This document shows, piece by piece, positions 10,576-22,345 of a stretch of 64,000 bases of DNA (positions within the stretch are counted from its first letter, which is position 1; every line of letters begins with the position of its first letter). The notes under the pieces were generated by a model. The model saw nothing but the letters and a program-made list of their open reading frames with translations, had not been told where the DNA came from and ran no database searches. The position numbers and the translations under genes are program-made. Location: NCBI GenBank assembly GCA_034440615.1, contig JAOTOM010005179.1:453501-517500 (forward strand). Direction: 5' to 3'. Source of the DNA: Ashinkailepas kermadecensis. Lineage: Eukaryota > Arthropoda > Thecostraca > Neolepadidae.

Positions 10576-12138
10576 GTATTTCCCTCACCTGTCATGTATC
10601 GGCTCGGCCGGCCGGACAGCTGGCTCCGGTCCATTCTCGACACGGCTCGGCCGCCAGTCGGGCCCGGCTGCGCAGCGTTGCCGCGCCGATTTATTTGACA
10701 GCAGCGCCGGCCCGCCTGCAAGACGATGTTTATCTCCGGGCCGCATCGCGCCAGTGTATCGGCCAACGCCGCACGTGGCGCGCCAAAACACACGCCGCAC
10801 GTGGCGAGCCAAAAAAAACACGCCGCACGCAAGGTGAGCGGCGCTGCTACCCATGGCGCGTGACGCGTGACGCATGGCATGTTTGTAAGCCTCTCCAGGC
10901 GGTATCTGTTGTATCATTTCACACCAAGTGCGAGGAAAAGCGCACCGTGACCGATGAGTGATACTGGAGAGCATGGGATATTGCAGGGGTCGCACATTTT
11001 AGAACCTTGCGCATCATCTCCGCCATTATTTACCTCTCGGCGCCTTTTCATCTAAAAGAGTCTTTTATTCTGGTGTTCATATTTGTACTAGAGGCATTCA
11101 GACGGCACCAGCTTACTGAAGGGTTTAAACGACCTGGTGCCCAGCGCAATCTACGCCGGTGTGAGGATATTCAGTCAGAGGTAAAAATGCTGTCAGTTTC
11201 CCGTGGGTGCTGATGACAGATTGCTAATCTGATAAGTGCATGGTTGTGACGAAGTATTACAACAGGAACACTATGTGTTCGTTTGCCGATACATGAAGAA
11301 ACTGCCCCGCTAAGCACAGCAAGCAGGAGAGTTTGTTTCAATTCCTTCAACCTTCAATCTGGCTAAAAAATACTTACTTAAGACTCATCACATCGGTGTG
11401 AATATCAGGAATTCCTAGAAACAGACACCACAGTTACCTTTTGTGTGCGGGAGGCAAATTTTGCCTGCAATGCGTGTGTTCTGCAACCTTTTTCGTCTTC
11501 CGCATTCAATTTCGAAGTTATTTCTATGCAAACCTAATAATCAAAACATCAAATGCCCCTGATGCGTGTTTCCGGTGCTCCAAAAAGGACGAGCATGGCT
11601 GGGCCACCGTCACTTGGCTTCAATGCCTGAAACTGGCCTAAAGAAACTAGCTGTGATGATGAAGCCTTGCTTCATTTGAGCCGATCAGGTATCGATGAGC
11701 TACACTGGCAGCCTTTGCCACATTTTCCAGTTGCACTGCCCCATCTATAACTGTTCAGTGAGCAGCAATCTGTGAACAGTGTGTCGTGCTCGTATTTTCA
11801 GTTCCACTACAATTGATCACTTCTTACCTGTTCACTTCATTCATTACATGCTGGCTTTGTTTTGCTCACGGTAACAAGAACGAGACTAAAATGCCAGAAA
11901 GATTGGTCTAGCCCTGAAGGTAGCGATTATGTTCAGCTGTGTTGATGTTGAGACCCCCCCCCCCCCCCCTAGCCCACTCCGCCGTCAGATGTCTGGCCTG
12001 TGTCCCGCTTTTACCACCGTTTTATTAGTTAAGCACCCGGTGTCGACGCCGCAAAATACTTGACAGTGCTGTAGCCGGTGACTGTGACAGATGCCATCTA
12101 CCGCTGGGCGCGAGCTTTGTGGCCGACACGTACCATGC
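10576..12138. other. Unique noncoding stretch, CpG-rich at the left
   Basis: 10590-10870 is GC- and CpG-rich, with a short local duplication of GCCGCACGTGGCG (about 10768-10805). From 10880 on the sequence is AT-leaning and featureless, with a C16 run near 11955. No coding region is supported. Confidence 0.3.
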
Positions 12139-12236
12139 GTTTGCTGTTTGGCGCGACAAATGACGCGGGACGAACACTGCCCGTATCGTTTGCTGTTTGG
12201 CGCGACAAATGACGTGGGACGAACACTGCCCGTATC
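12139..12236. repeat. 49-bp tandem duplication carrying an E2F-type consensus
   Basis: Two copies, 12139-12187 and 12188-12236, differ at one base (ATGACGCGGG versus ATGACGTGGG). Each contains TTTGGCGCGA (12147 and 12196), which fits the E2F consensus TTTSGCGC. The second copy also has TGACGTGG, close to a CRE/ATF core. Whether either is bound is unknown. Confidence 0.7.
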
Positions 12237-12309
12237 GCTTGGCGAGTAGCGACACAGCTAGTCACTGCGACGTACTTGACGCAGTGAACGCAGTGGAGAC
12301 GGCAGAGCT

Positions 12310-14410
12310 AACCCACTGGCAGAGCTGGCCCGGCGACAGTCACCTCCCACTGGCAGAGCTGACCCAGCGACAGTCACCTCCCACTGGCAGGGCTGGCTCA
12401 GCGACAGTCACTTCCCACTGGCAGGGCTGGCTCAGCGACAGTCACCTCCCACTGGCAGAGCTGGCCCAGCGACAGTCACCTCCCACTGGCAGAGCTGACC
12501 CAGCGACAGTCACCTCCCACTGGCAGGGCTGGCTCAGCGACAGTCACCTCCCACTGGCAGAGCTGACCCAGCGACAGTCACCTCCCACTGGCAGGGCTGG
12601 CTCAGCGACAGTCACTTCCCACTGGCAGGGCTGGCTCAGCGACAGTCACCTCCCATTGGCAGAGCTGACCCAGCGACAGTCACCTCCCACTGGCAGGGCT
12701 GGCTCAGCGACAGTCACCTCCCATTGGCAGAGCTGACCCAGCGACAGTCACCTCCCACTGGCAGGGCTGGCTCAGCGACAGTCACTTCCCACTGGCAGGG
12801 CTGGCTCAGCGACAGTCACCTCCCATTGGCAGAGCTGACCCAGCGACAGTCACCTCCCACTGGCAGGGCTGGCTCAGCGACAGTCACCTCCAACTGACAG
12901 AGCTGACCCAGCGACAGTCACCTCCCACTGGCAGAGCTGAGCCAGCGACAGTCACCTCCCACTGGCAGAGCTGACCCAACAACAGTCACCTCCCACTGGC
13001 AGGGCTGACCCAGCAACAGTCACCTCCCACTGGCAGGGCTGGCCCAGCGACAGTCACCTCCCACTGGCAGGGCTGGCTCAGCGACAGTCACCTCCCACTG
13101 GCAGAGCTGGCCCAGCAATAGTCACCTCCCACTGGCAGAGCCGACCCAGCGACAGTCACCTCCCACTGGCAGAGCTGGCCCAGCGACAGTCACCTCCCAC
13201 TGGCAGAGCTGGCCCAGCGACAGTCACCTCCAACTGACAGAGCTGACCCAGCGACAGTCACCTCCCACTGGCAGAGCTGACCCAGCGACAGTCACCTCCC
13301 ACTGGCAGAGCTGACCCAGCGACAGTCACCTCCCACTGGCAGAGCTGACCCAGCGACAGTCACCTCCCACTGGCAGAGCTGACCCAGCGACAGTCACCTC
13401 CCACTGGCAGAGCTGACCCAGCAACAGTCACCTCCCACTGGCAGAGCTGACCCAGCGACAGTCACCTCCCACTGGCAGGGCTGGCCCAGCGACAGTCACC
13501 TCCCACTGGCAGGCTAGCTCCCACTGGCAGAGCTGACCCAGCGACAGTCACCTCTCCCACTGGCAGAGCTGACCCAGCGACAGTCACCTCCCACTGGCAG
13601 AGCTGACCCAGCGACAGTCACTTCCCACTGGCAGAGCTGGCCCAGCGACAGTCACCTCCCACTGGCAGAGCTGGCTCAGCGACAGTCACCTCCCACTGGC
13701 AGAGCTGAGCCAGCGACAGTCACCTCCCACTGGCAGGGCTGGCTCAGCGACAGTCACTTCCCACTGGCAGAGCTGACCCAACGACAGTCACCTCCCACTG
13801 GCAGAGCTGGCCCAGCGACAGTCACCTCCCACTGGCAGAGCTGAGCCAGCGACAGTCACCTCCCACTGGCAGAGCTGACCCAACGACAGTCACCTCCCAC
13901 TGGCAGAGCTGACCCAGCGACAGTCACCTCCCACTGGCAGGGCTGGCTCAGCGACAGTCACCTCCCACTGGCAGGGCTGGCTCAGCGACAGTCACTTCCC
14001 ACTGGCAGAGCTGGCTCAGCGACAGTCACTTCCCACTGGCAGAGCTGACCCAACGACAGTCACCTCCCACTGGCAGGGCTGGCTCAGCGACAGTCACCTC
14101 CCACTGGCAGAGCTGACCCAGCGACAGTCACCTCCCACTGGCAGGGCTGGCTCAGCGACAGTCACCTCCCACTGGCAGAGCCGACCCAGCGACAGTCACC
14201 TCCCACTGGCAGAGCTGGCCCAGCGACAGTCACCTCCCACTGGCAGAGCTGGCCCAGCGACAGTCACCTCCAACTGACAGAGCTGACCCAGCAGCAGTCA
14301 CCTCCCACTGGCAGAGCTGAGCCAGCGACTGTCACCTCCAACTAACAGAGCTGACCCAGCGACAGTCACCTCCCACTGGCAGAGCTGACCCAGCGACAGT
14401 CACCTCCCAC
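12310..14410. repeat. 34-bp minisatellite, about 60 units
   Basis: Units read CCCACTGGCAGAGCTGACCC then AGCGACAGTCACCT, period 34. Variants GGGCTGGCTC, GAGCTGGCCC and GAGCTGAGCC recur in blocks, which suggests segmental duplication within the array. Rare units read CAACTGACAG. The 34-base length is not a multiple of three, yet long frames stay open because the unit is stop-poor; no gene is inferred. Confidence 0.95.
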
Positions 14411-15144
14411 TGGTTCGCCTTGAGACGAGAGCTGTCAAGCGCAGAGTACCAGAGCTGTCAAGCGCAGAGTACCACATTAATTGGCTGGAGGAAAAGAAAA
14501 TTGTTCAATAGCTCACATCATAGACTGCATAAGGCTTGTAACGAAGATGATAGGGATCTTGGAAGAGCATTCCATTCAAATTCAGTGTATTACATACAGG
14601 AATGAATCTAATGTTTTCAAGTTTGAAAAGATACCTAAATGGATGAGCACTGGGGCGGAGGATTAAGGGTGGCAGGGGGTTAGCCGATCCAGCTGATAAA
14701 GGAATTGAAGGTCAAAGCTGTCTTATGTCCCCAATTTCGGGCATTCCATGTTTGCTCGAGCTATTGTTAACACAATATATATATCAGCCCAGAACAAATC
14801 ACTGGTAGAACAATGATGGCCTGGGAGCATGACAGCATGGTAACTTTATGGCGAGCGTTGCTTAAAAGGTACTAGATGGAAGTAAGGCTTCTGCCATGTC
14901 GAAGTGTAAGAAATTGACATTTTTATACCACGTTTCCAGACAACCCTACATTTATTTATTTTTCTCAAAGCTTTGCATCCCTCTTTTTTATGCTTAGACA
15001 AATAACACCCGCCAACAAATATCGCTTGCAAAACCAAGCATTCCAATCAATAATCGTGCACCCACGATGAGGACGTGCTGAGCCAAACACGTGAGCCAAC
15101 ATAGACAGCTGGAGGTGAAGCCACAGGTAATTAAAATAATCGGT
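14411..15144. other. Unique noncoding stretch
   Basis: It starts with GGTTCGCCTTGAG (14413), a 13-base word also in the SINE-like element at 54345, and a short duplication of AGAGCTGTCAAGCGCAGAGT (14428-14470). The rest is AT-leaning and unrecognised. Confidence 0.3.
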
Positions 15145-15725
15145 GCAGCTCCATGGTGTGTTCATATTCAGGCTGCAGGAGGTACGGATCTGTGCAACTA
15201 CATGGTGTGTTCATATTCAGGCTGCAGGAGGTGCGGATCGGTGCAACTACATGGTGTGTTTATATTCAGGCTGCAGGAGGTACGGATCGGTGCAACTACA
15301 TGGTGTGTTCATATTTAGGCTGCAGGAGGTACGGATCGGTGAAACTACATGGTGTGTTCATATTCAGGCTGCAGGAGGTACGGATCGGTGCAACTCCATG
15401 GTGTGTTCATATTCAGGCTGCAGGAGGTTCGAATCAGCGAAACTACATGGTGTGTTTATATTTAGGCTGCAGGAGGTTCGAATCAGCGAAACTACATGGT
15501 GTGTTCATATCCAGGCTGCAGGCGGTACGGATCGGTGCAACTACATGGTGTGTTTATATTCAGGCTGCAGGAGGTTCGAATCAGCGAAACTACATGGTGT
15601 GTTTATATTTAGGCTGCAGGAGGTTCGAATCAGCGAAACTGCATGGTGTGTTCATATTCAGGCTGCAGGAGGTACGGATCAGTGCAACTACATGGTGCGT
15701 TCATGTTGAGGGTGCAGGAGTTACG
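15145..15725. repeat. 49-bp minisatellite
   Basis: About twelve units carry ACTACATGGTGTGTTCATAT and AGGCTGCAGGAGGT. ACTA starts at 15197 and 15246 give period 49. Two unit classes alternate in blocks: TACGGATCGGTGCA and TCGAATCAGCGAA. Confidence 0.9.
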
Positions 15726-15734
15726 GAGGCCACT

Positions 15735-15900
15735 TCCCGTTCGCAGCTTACTGGCTGTTGATGGGCCATCCTGGCCACTTCTTGGTCGCAGCTTACTGGC
15801 TGTTGATGGGCCATCCTGGCCACTTCTTGGTCGCAGCTTAACTGGCCGTTGGTGGACCATCCCGGCTACTTACCGGTCGCAGCCAACCTGGCCGGTCATG
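15735..15900. repeat. ~49-bp tandem repeat, three copies
   Basis: Three decaying copies of GGCCACTTCTTGGTCGCAGC followed by TTACTGGCTGTTGATGGGCC. Confidence 0.75.
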
Positions 15901-16564
15901 GGACATCTTTGAATCTTGGAATCTTGGAATATCTTGGAAGTTCCACAGGCAGAAGGGAGATCGAAGCGTTTAGGAGCCTTCTACCAGCCCTTTGCAATGT
16001 CTAGCATTGCGTGTTGGAAATACAACTTCCGCTTTTCGTCCGAGGAAAGGCGCCACTTCGGGAAGGAAAGAACTTCGGGAAGAAAAGCTCCACTTCGGGA
16101 AGGCCCGAGTGCAACCAGCTCCCTCGAATTGTTCAGCCAGAGGCGCCCCTCCATATGCTTTAGCAGTGGCGCCGCTCCAAAGAAATGGCGACCCTCCAGA
16201 CAAGTGCCCCCATGACAATTCCTGGATCCACTCCTGATTACAACATTGCTCTCTCGCGGTTATGAACTCCGGCTGGTTATACAATTGTGCGCATTCACGT
16301 GTGCCTTCTCTTGCAAATTTGAAAACTTTCTTTGAACCATAAGGAGAAAAGCGGACAATTTGAGGGAAAAAATTATATGTTCTGAACAGCAATGTGTAAT
16401 GTACATTAAAAACCAGCGATGAGAGCGCCGTCCGAGCAGGTTATGACGGGCTTCTTGGGTAAACTCCTAGTCATATAGGATTTGAGTACCTGTTATCACA
16501 ACGGCTGCAAACAAAAATATATTTGATCCTCCTATTCCTATTACACTCAATCATTGTACACACA
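15901..16564. other. Noncoding stretch with a transposon-like terminus
   Basis: The word ATTCCTGGATCCACTCCTG at 16218-16236 reads as CAGGAGTGGATCCAGGAAT on the minus strand, a form typical of hAT-like termini. A matching opposite end was not found. CACTTCGGGAAGG is repeated at 16052-16102. Nothing coding is supported. Confidence 0.3.
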
Positions 16565-17160
16565 CCGGACCTTCGACAACTTCGAAGTTAATTCGATATC
16601 TCAACATTCGGATACCGTACGGCAAGCCACGTCGAATGACACCCACATAATGTAACTTGAAACCATAGCGACGAAACACGAGGTCATCGAAGAACTAAAT
16701 CAAACTTTTGACCTTGACATGTCCGGGTTTGAAATGTTACTCGAGTGTTAACCACTGGTTATCGCTTGATGCCAGATTTGGATAGGTTTGAGCGAAAACG
16801 AAAAAAAATGAGGGGACCGGAGGAGCAGCTTGGCCTTTGCCCTTGAAAAATAATTCGATTGCTTAGCTTTTTAATACCGCATAATCCATTTAATACCACG
16901 TCGAATGACGCCCATTTGATGGATTGAAGCGATAGCAACCGAACCTCGCGTTCCGTCGATATCGCTTCAATATCGCCATCTAATATATCAGGCTAACCTT
17001 TTACCCTGAAGTTTGACCTTGACATGCACCGGTTTGGAATGTTGCACGATGGATCACCACAGGCTGTCGCTTGATACCAGATTTGGGCAGGTTTGGGTTA
17101 AAACAAAAAAAAGGGAGGCGACCGAAGAAACGGACTTGCGTTGGACCTTGACCGTTAAAG
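16565..17160 (+). repeat. Diverged ~300-bp direct repeat, two copies
   Basis: Two diverged copies in tandem share CGTCGAATGAC (16630 and 16899), TTGACCTTGACATG (16708 and 17013), a TCGCTTGATNCCAGATTTGG word and an A-rich tract near 16800 and 17105. Spacing drifts from about 270 to 305 bases, so indels separate the copies. This looks like an old dispersed repeat or satellite rather than a minisatellite. Confidence 0.7.
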
Positions 17161-18754
17161 TGACCATGTGAGATCTATGTAGTTGATTCCAGCGTGTTCA
17201 GTATCAGCAAAAGCATTTGTGGTAATTGATTCGAACGATCATAAACCCGTCGCTGAAGGCCAATGGCAATACAAATACGCCTCTGGCGAACTCGTCACTG
17301 AATACGAATACGAATACGACGGTAACTTGACGTACGTGCTTAAGGCTGCCCATGACTCCTCTCCATGGTCTTGAAGATACCCAAAGACACCTAGAGTCAC
17401 GTTTGTTTGAGATATATCGATATATGAGCAGGGGAATGCAACCTGAGACGTATAAAGCCTTATGATAATGCAAATTTGTTGCCTCGCCGAGTACAAGTTT
17501 CCACCGAAGCGAAAACACAAGATGATCAAGGTTCATGTTATTCAAGAATGGCCTGGAAGCAGAAATTTCTAACGTTTGCTGATTTACCACTCGAAGATTT
17601 TGTGACGACAGGTAGCCTGTGAAGCCCGTTGATTGGCTAGATCGACTTCTAGTATGTTTGATGATTCTTCTGCATATATATTTTCACTTTATAAATGATC
17701 AAGTATAATTTTGTGGCGATCACACTCAGGCAGCTGAGGCTTGGGGGGACACGAAAGAAATTGAAGGGGACAAATCAATACTTTTCAGAAATTGTGGGGG
17801 GAGCATGTCCCCCAGACATCCCCCCCCCACCCAAGTGGTTACACCCATGTGCACTACACAACCTGGTATGTACATACAGCATAAGGAGCTCCCAATACAA
17901 ACGAGGCGGCCGAATTCGATCTTCAAAAAGTTAAGCCATGATATTGGCGGCACTTTGGCTGCTTGGCATGATTAGAAGAGGAATTGACGCTGGAATAGAT
18001 CACTAATAGATCAAATCACTAACCAATACTAATGGATAAAGATCGATCATCAAATCATCAATCACTAATAGATCAAATTTCCGTCGAATATTCTCGATAT
18101 CATAGCATTTTACCGGGATGAAGATTACGTTATAAAAATGGTAAAACACCTACAATTTCATTAGGAAAATATCTTTAAAAATGTTTATCCCTGACGTCAA
18201 GTCTCAGGTCAGCCACTGGATCAGCCAAAAGCATGCAGACTGTGGCTATTGCGCCTCGGTGGGTGCCGACTACACGGCAGGAAGGAAATGAAAGGAAAGT
18301 AACTGAGGAGACATCAACTATTTGGAAAATATTGAACGTCATCTCGGGAGACTCATAACATCTGCGCGCCTGCAGATATGCACACATATCTGCAAGAATG
18401 CCAAACAGAACCTTGGCGCTTCTAAAGCGTGCTGTGCCGTATGCCACTCGCTCCCCTCCATTACTTATGAGCAGCACAGTGCTCTAGTGCCCCATGAAGC
18501 GGTTCACGTCCCGCATACTTCCTGGTGCTGTGTATGCGCCTGCTCTACAACGCGTGTGATAAGGTGGGATAAAGCAGCGAGATCTAGTCTGAAGCCCGTG
18601 CTTCTAATTTCACGGCGTCTTGCCGAGGTGCAATTTTCATCAACAGCGAGAGACGCAGCCGCGTGATTACGCCATCCATTAATTAATGCCGTAAATCAAG
18701 GGAAGCATTTTCATTCCGGGACGTTGGTGCTGCAGGGACAGCTGGCCGCCTCTA
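17161..18754. other. Unique stretch with one unassigned small frame and a MITE-like end
   Basis: An open frame at 17183-17374 (+) has a non-repetitive, protein-like composition (Gln-Trp-Gln-Tyr-Lys-Tyr, then Glu-Tyr-Glu-Tyr-Glu-Tyr) but no domain I recognise, so it is not called as a gene. At 17740-17852, G- and C-rich words (TTGGGGGGACACGAA; CCCACCCAAGTGGTTACACC) resemble degraded transposon termini. 18000-18075 has repeated ATCACTAATAGATCAAAT words. Confidence 0.3.
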
Positions 18755-18984
18755 GCTGCGCAGGCCACCACCAACATGACCTGGTGCAGGAGAAATATCA
18801 GTCAGGCATGCCAGGCCACCACCAACATGACCTGGTGCAGGAGAAATATCAGTTAGGCATGTCAGGCCACCACCAACATGACCTGGTGCAGGATAAATAT
18901 CAGTCAGGCATGTCAGGCCACCACCAATATGACCTGGTGCAGGAGAAATATCAGTCAGGCATGTCAGGCCACCACCAACATGAC
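18755..18984. repeat. 51-bp minisatellite, left part (interrupted)
   Basis: Units of 51 bases carry CACCACCAACATGACCTGGT then GCAGGAGAAATATCAGTCAG and GCATGTCA. Because 51 is divisible by three, one frame encodes a 17-residue repeat (Gly-His-His-Gln-His-Asp-Leu-Val-Gln), but there is no sign of a real gene. The array breaks at AACATGAC (18977-18984) and resumes at 20129. Confidence 0.9.
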
Positions 18985-20128
18985 CACTGGCGGATCCAGG
19001 GGGGGGGGGGCATTCCGGCCATGCCCCCCAAGCGCTTCAAAGGGGGGGGGGGCATAGTGTCTTTTGGCCCCCCCAAACCAATAAAAGTAAACTAAATTAA
19101 AATGCAGTAACCTTTGCTGAGGTTAAAAAATAGCTTTCCGGGTGAAATAATCTCCAATTTTAAAGATATTTTGTTATGATTGTTTGGAAGCCCAATATGG
19201 TAGCATAGTAGATTCTGACGCATCGAGGGTTCTATGCTGTTGAAGTTCTGCTTACAGCAAGAGATGACGAAATCAGCAGTTTCATTATTCCTTCGTCAGA
19301 TAGGTTCATGAAGTTTGTTTAGCCAGTAACGGGCAAGCGAACCCAGTGAGCCAGATTTCGAAAGCGGAATTTGAACAGGATGTTTTGTGCGAGTGACCAG
19401 TTGAGCCCAGTTGAGCAGCATGTTTCGTATGTTGGTGTTGGGGTTGCTAAGATGAAGAGACAGGCTACATTCACTAGCGGATCCAGGGAGGGGCCTTCCG
19501 GCCATGGCTCCCCCGAAGCGCTTAAAAGGGGGGGGGGCATAGTGTCTTTTGGCCCCCCGAAACCAACAGAAGTAAACTGAATGAAAATGCAGTAACCTTT
19601 GCCGAGGTTAAAAAATATCGTCTGGATGAAAGAATCTTCAATTTTAAAGGTATTTTTATAATTGTTTGTAAGCCAATATGGTAGCATAGTACATTCTGAC
19701 ACGCATCGAGGGTTCTATGCTGCTCAAGTTCTGCTTACAGCAAGAGTTGACAAAATCGGATCTGCCAGTGTGTACACGTGCACGAACGTTGACGTGGTAC
19801 AAGACGTTGAACGTGAACATGAACGTTTTGGTAAACAAGAACAAAAGTCCCGTAACTTAGAAGCGGTGGAGGTAGGCTGGGGCCCCTACACAGGAAATTA
19901 TGTTGTCATTAATTATTATTGTAAAAAATGGGTCCATTTGACAAATAGTGGTAGAAATCCGATGCTTTTAACCAAAATAGTGGGAGAATGGGCACCCTCC
20001 AAATCCCTTCGACCCCTCCTCTGGTGCAATTCCTAAGTACGCCACTGGGGAGAGGGGGAGGGGGGAGGCTGACGCCGAAAACCGAAAGTTGCCCCCCTCC
20101 CCAAACCGGTGGGCTAGATCCGCCAGTG
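18985..20128. mobile_element. Nonautonomous hAT-like element inserted in the 51-bp array
   Basis: The left end is CACTGGCGGATCCAG. The right end, read on the minus strand, is CACTGGCGGATCTAG: 14 of 15 bases match. The 8-base direct repeat AACATGAC flanks it at 18977-18984 and 20129-20136, matching the hAT target duplication. The insertion splits the array exactly, mid-unit. Inside, the 18985-19275 segment is duplicated at 19472-19758 (shared GGCATAGTGTCTTTTGG, GTTCTATGCTG and TTCTGCTTACAGCAAGAG). A third hAT-like terminus (GTACGCCACTG) sits at 20037-20047. No intact transposase is visible. Confidence 0.8.
19472..19771. mobile_element. Inner copy of the same element family (about 300 bp)
   Basis: It starts CACTAGCGGATCCAGG and ends GGATCTGCCAGTG, the inverse of the start with mismatches. 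Its body aligns with 18985-19275. No clear target duplication flanks it (CTACATT versus TGTACAC). It is either an older nested insertion or an internal duplication of the outer element. Confidence 0.5.
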
Positions 20129-20520
20129 AACATGACCTGGTGCAGGAGAAATATCAGTCAGGCATGTCAGGCCACCACCAACATGACCTGGTGCAGGATA
20201 AATATCAGTCAGGCATGTCAGGCCACCACCAACATGACCTGGTGCAGGATAAATATCAGTCAGGCATGTCAGGCCACCACCAACATGACCTGGTGCAGGA
20301 TAAATACCAGTCAGGCATGTCAGGCCACCACCAACATGACCTGGTGCAGGATAAATATCAGTCAGGCATGTCAGGCCACCACCAACATGACCTGGTGCAG
20401 GATAAATATCAGTCAGGCATGTCAGGCCACCACCAACATGACCTGGTGCAGGAAAATATCAGTCAGGCATGTCAAGCCACCACCAACATGACCTGGTGCA
20501 GGAGAACTGTCAGTCAGGCA
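20129..20520. repeat. 51-bp minisatellite, right part
   Basis: Eight more units continue the array cut at 18984. Most here read CAGGATAAATATCAG where the left part mainly has CAGGAGAAATATCAG. Confidence 0.9.
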
Positions 20521-21164
20521 TGCATGTTGGCTTTAGTTTTACGTGCGACCTGCCAAGCGCAATAAAGAACAGATGACTGAAACGGGAAGACGTACTGGCA
20601 AGAAGCATTGGGGGGGGGGGGAGGCTGGAAGCGCAATGTTTTTCGTTATGGAAGCACGACACGTGCCTCGTAGAAGGACGCGTAGAAGAACGCATCGCAC
20701 CTCGTCTTACTTGAGCTTTCCACACATGTTGAAGGCTTGTGGCTTCAGGACACGAAAGCCAATGCTATCACGAGCGATATACAGGGAGCTGTTTTGGACC
20801 ACGCAGTGCCGTCCACACCAGCCCTCGCTCGTCTGGCGCCACTAATGGCGTCGTATACTGCTGTCGGCAGAAAGCACCTGTATAGGTGCTGGATCAACGA
20901 GGGTAATTGATCAAAACGGTCGAATTCCCCATGCATATCAGTGATGGGCGCATTGCCTTGAACGTCTATGCGGCCACGGGTCTTCAAACATTGATGCAGA
21001 ATTCAACTGATTTCTGGTGCGATACGTTCACCAAATTGCATTTCGAAAGATGAAGAAGAAGTATGAATAAAATGAAATATGACACGTCATCCCTCCCTGG
21101 GACTGATATCAAAACTCGGGGATACAAATCAAAGACTTTACCCATTTCCCACCGGGGGTGGGTG
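20521..21164. other. Unique noncoding stretch
   Basis: It contains a G11 run near 20611 and a short duplication of GTAGAAGGACGCGTAGAAGA (20670-20690). No gene is supported. Confidence 0.3.
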
Positions 21165-22345
21165 GCACGTGTCGGCTGCCGCACGAGGTGCTTGGTGTGT
21201 CGGCTTCCGTGCGAGGTGTTTAGTGTGTCGGCTGCCGTGCGAGGTGCTTGGTGTGTCGGCTGCCGTGCGAGGTGCTTGGTGTGTCGGCTGCCGTGCGAGG
21301 TGTTTAGTGTGTCGGCTGCCGTGCGAGGTGTTTGGTGTGTCGGCTGCCGTGCGAGGTGTTTAGTGTGTCGGCTGCCGTGCGAGGTGCTTGGTGTGTCGGC
21401 TGCCGTGCGAGGTGCTTGGTGTGTCGGCTGCCGTGCGAGGTGTTTGGTGTGTCGGCTGCCGTGCGAGGTGTTTAGTGTGTCGGCTGCCGTGCGAGGTGTT
21501 TGGTGTGTCGGCTGCCGTGCGAGGTGTTTAGTGTGTCGGCTGCCGTGCGAGGTGCTTGGTGTGTCGGCTGCCAGTGCGAGGTGCTTGGTGTGTCGGCTGC
21601 CGTGCGAGGTGCTTGGTGTGTCAGCTGCCGTGCGAGGTGTTTAGTGTGTCGGCTGCCGTGCGAGGTGTTTGGTGTGTCGGCTGCCGTGCGAGGTGTTTAG
21701 TGTGTCGGCTGCCGCACGAGGTGCTTGGTGTGTCGGCTTCCGTGCGAGGTGTTTAGTGTGTCGGCTGCCGTGCGAGGTGCTTGGTGTGTCGGCTGCCGTG
21801 CGAGGTGTTTAGTGTGTCGGCTGCCGTGCGAGGTGTTTGGTGTGTCGGCTGCCGTGCGAGGTGTTTAGTGTGTCGGCTGCCGTGCGAGGTGCTTGGTGTG
21901 TCGGCTGCCGTGCGAGGTGCTTGGTGTGTCGGCTGCCGTGCGAGGTGTTTAGTGTGTCGGCTGCCGTGCGAGGTGTTTGGTGTGTCGGCTGCCGTGTGAG
22001 GTGCTTGGTGTGTCGGCTGCCGTGCGAGGTGTTTGGTGTGCCGACTACCGTGTGAGGTGTTTGGTGTGTCGGCTGCCGTGCGAGGTGCTTGATGTGTCGG
22101 CTGCCGTGCGAGGTGTTTAGTGTGTCGGCTGCCGTGCGAGGTGCTTGGTGTATCGGCTGCCGTGTGAGGTGCTTGGTGTGTCGGCTGCCGTGCGAGGTGT
22201 TTGGTGTGCCGACTACCGTGTGAGGTGTTTGGTGTGCCGGCTGCCGTACGAGGGGTTTGGTGTGTCGGCTGCCGTGCAAGGTGTTTGGTGTGTCGACTAC
22301 CGTGTGAGGTGTTTGGTGTTTCGGCTGGCGTGCGAGGTGTTTGAT
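21165..22345. repeat. 28-bp minisatellite, about 42 units
   Basis: Units read TGTCGGCTGCCGTGCGAGGT then GCTTGGTG, TTTGGTG or TTTAGTG. Unit types follow one another in recurring patterns, indicating higher-order duplication. Towards the right end variants accumulate (GTGCCGACTACCGTGTGAGG), as is usual for array edges. The Cys/Arg/Val-rich frames on both strands are translation of the repeat. Confidence 0.95.

Noticed and set aside
12197..12736. A 179-codon frame at the start of the 34-bp array
   Set aside because: It translates the tandem units and drifts through registers; no domain.
17183..17374. Small protein gene
   Set aside because: The frame has a non-repetitive composition but is only 63 codons, with no recognised domain, splice sites or homologue I can name.
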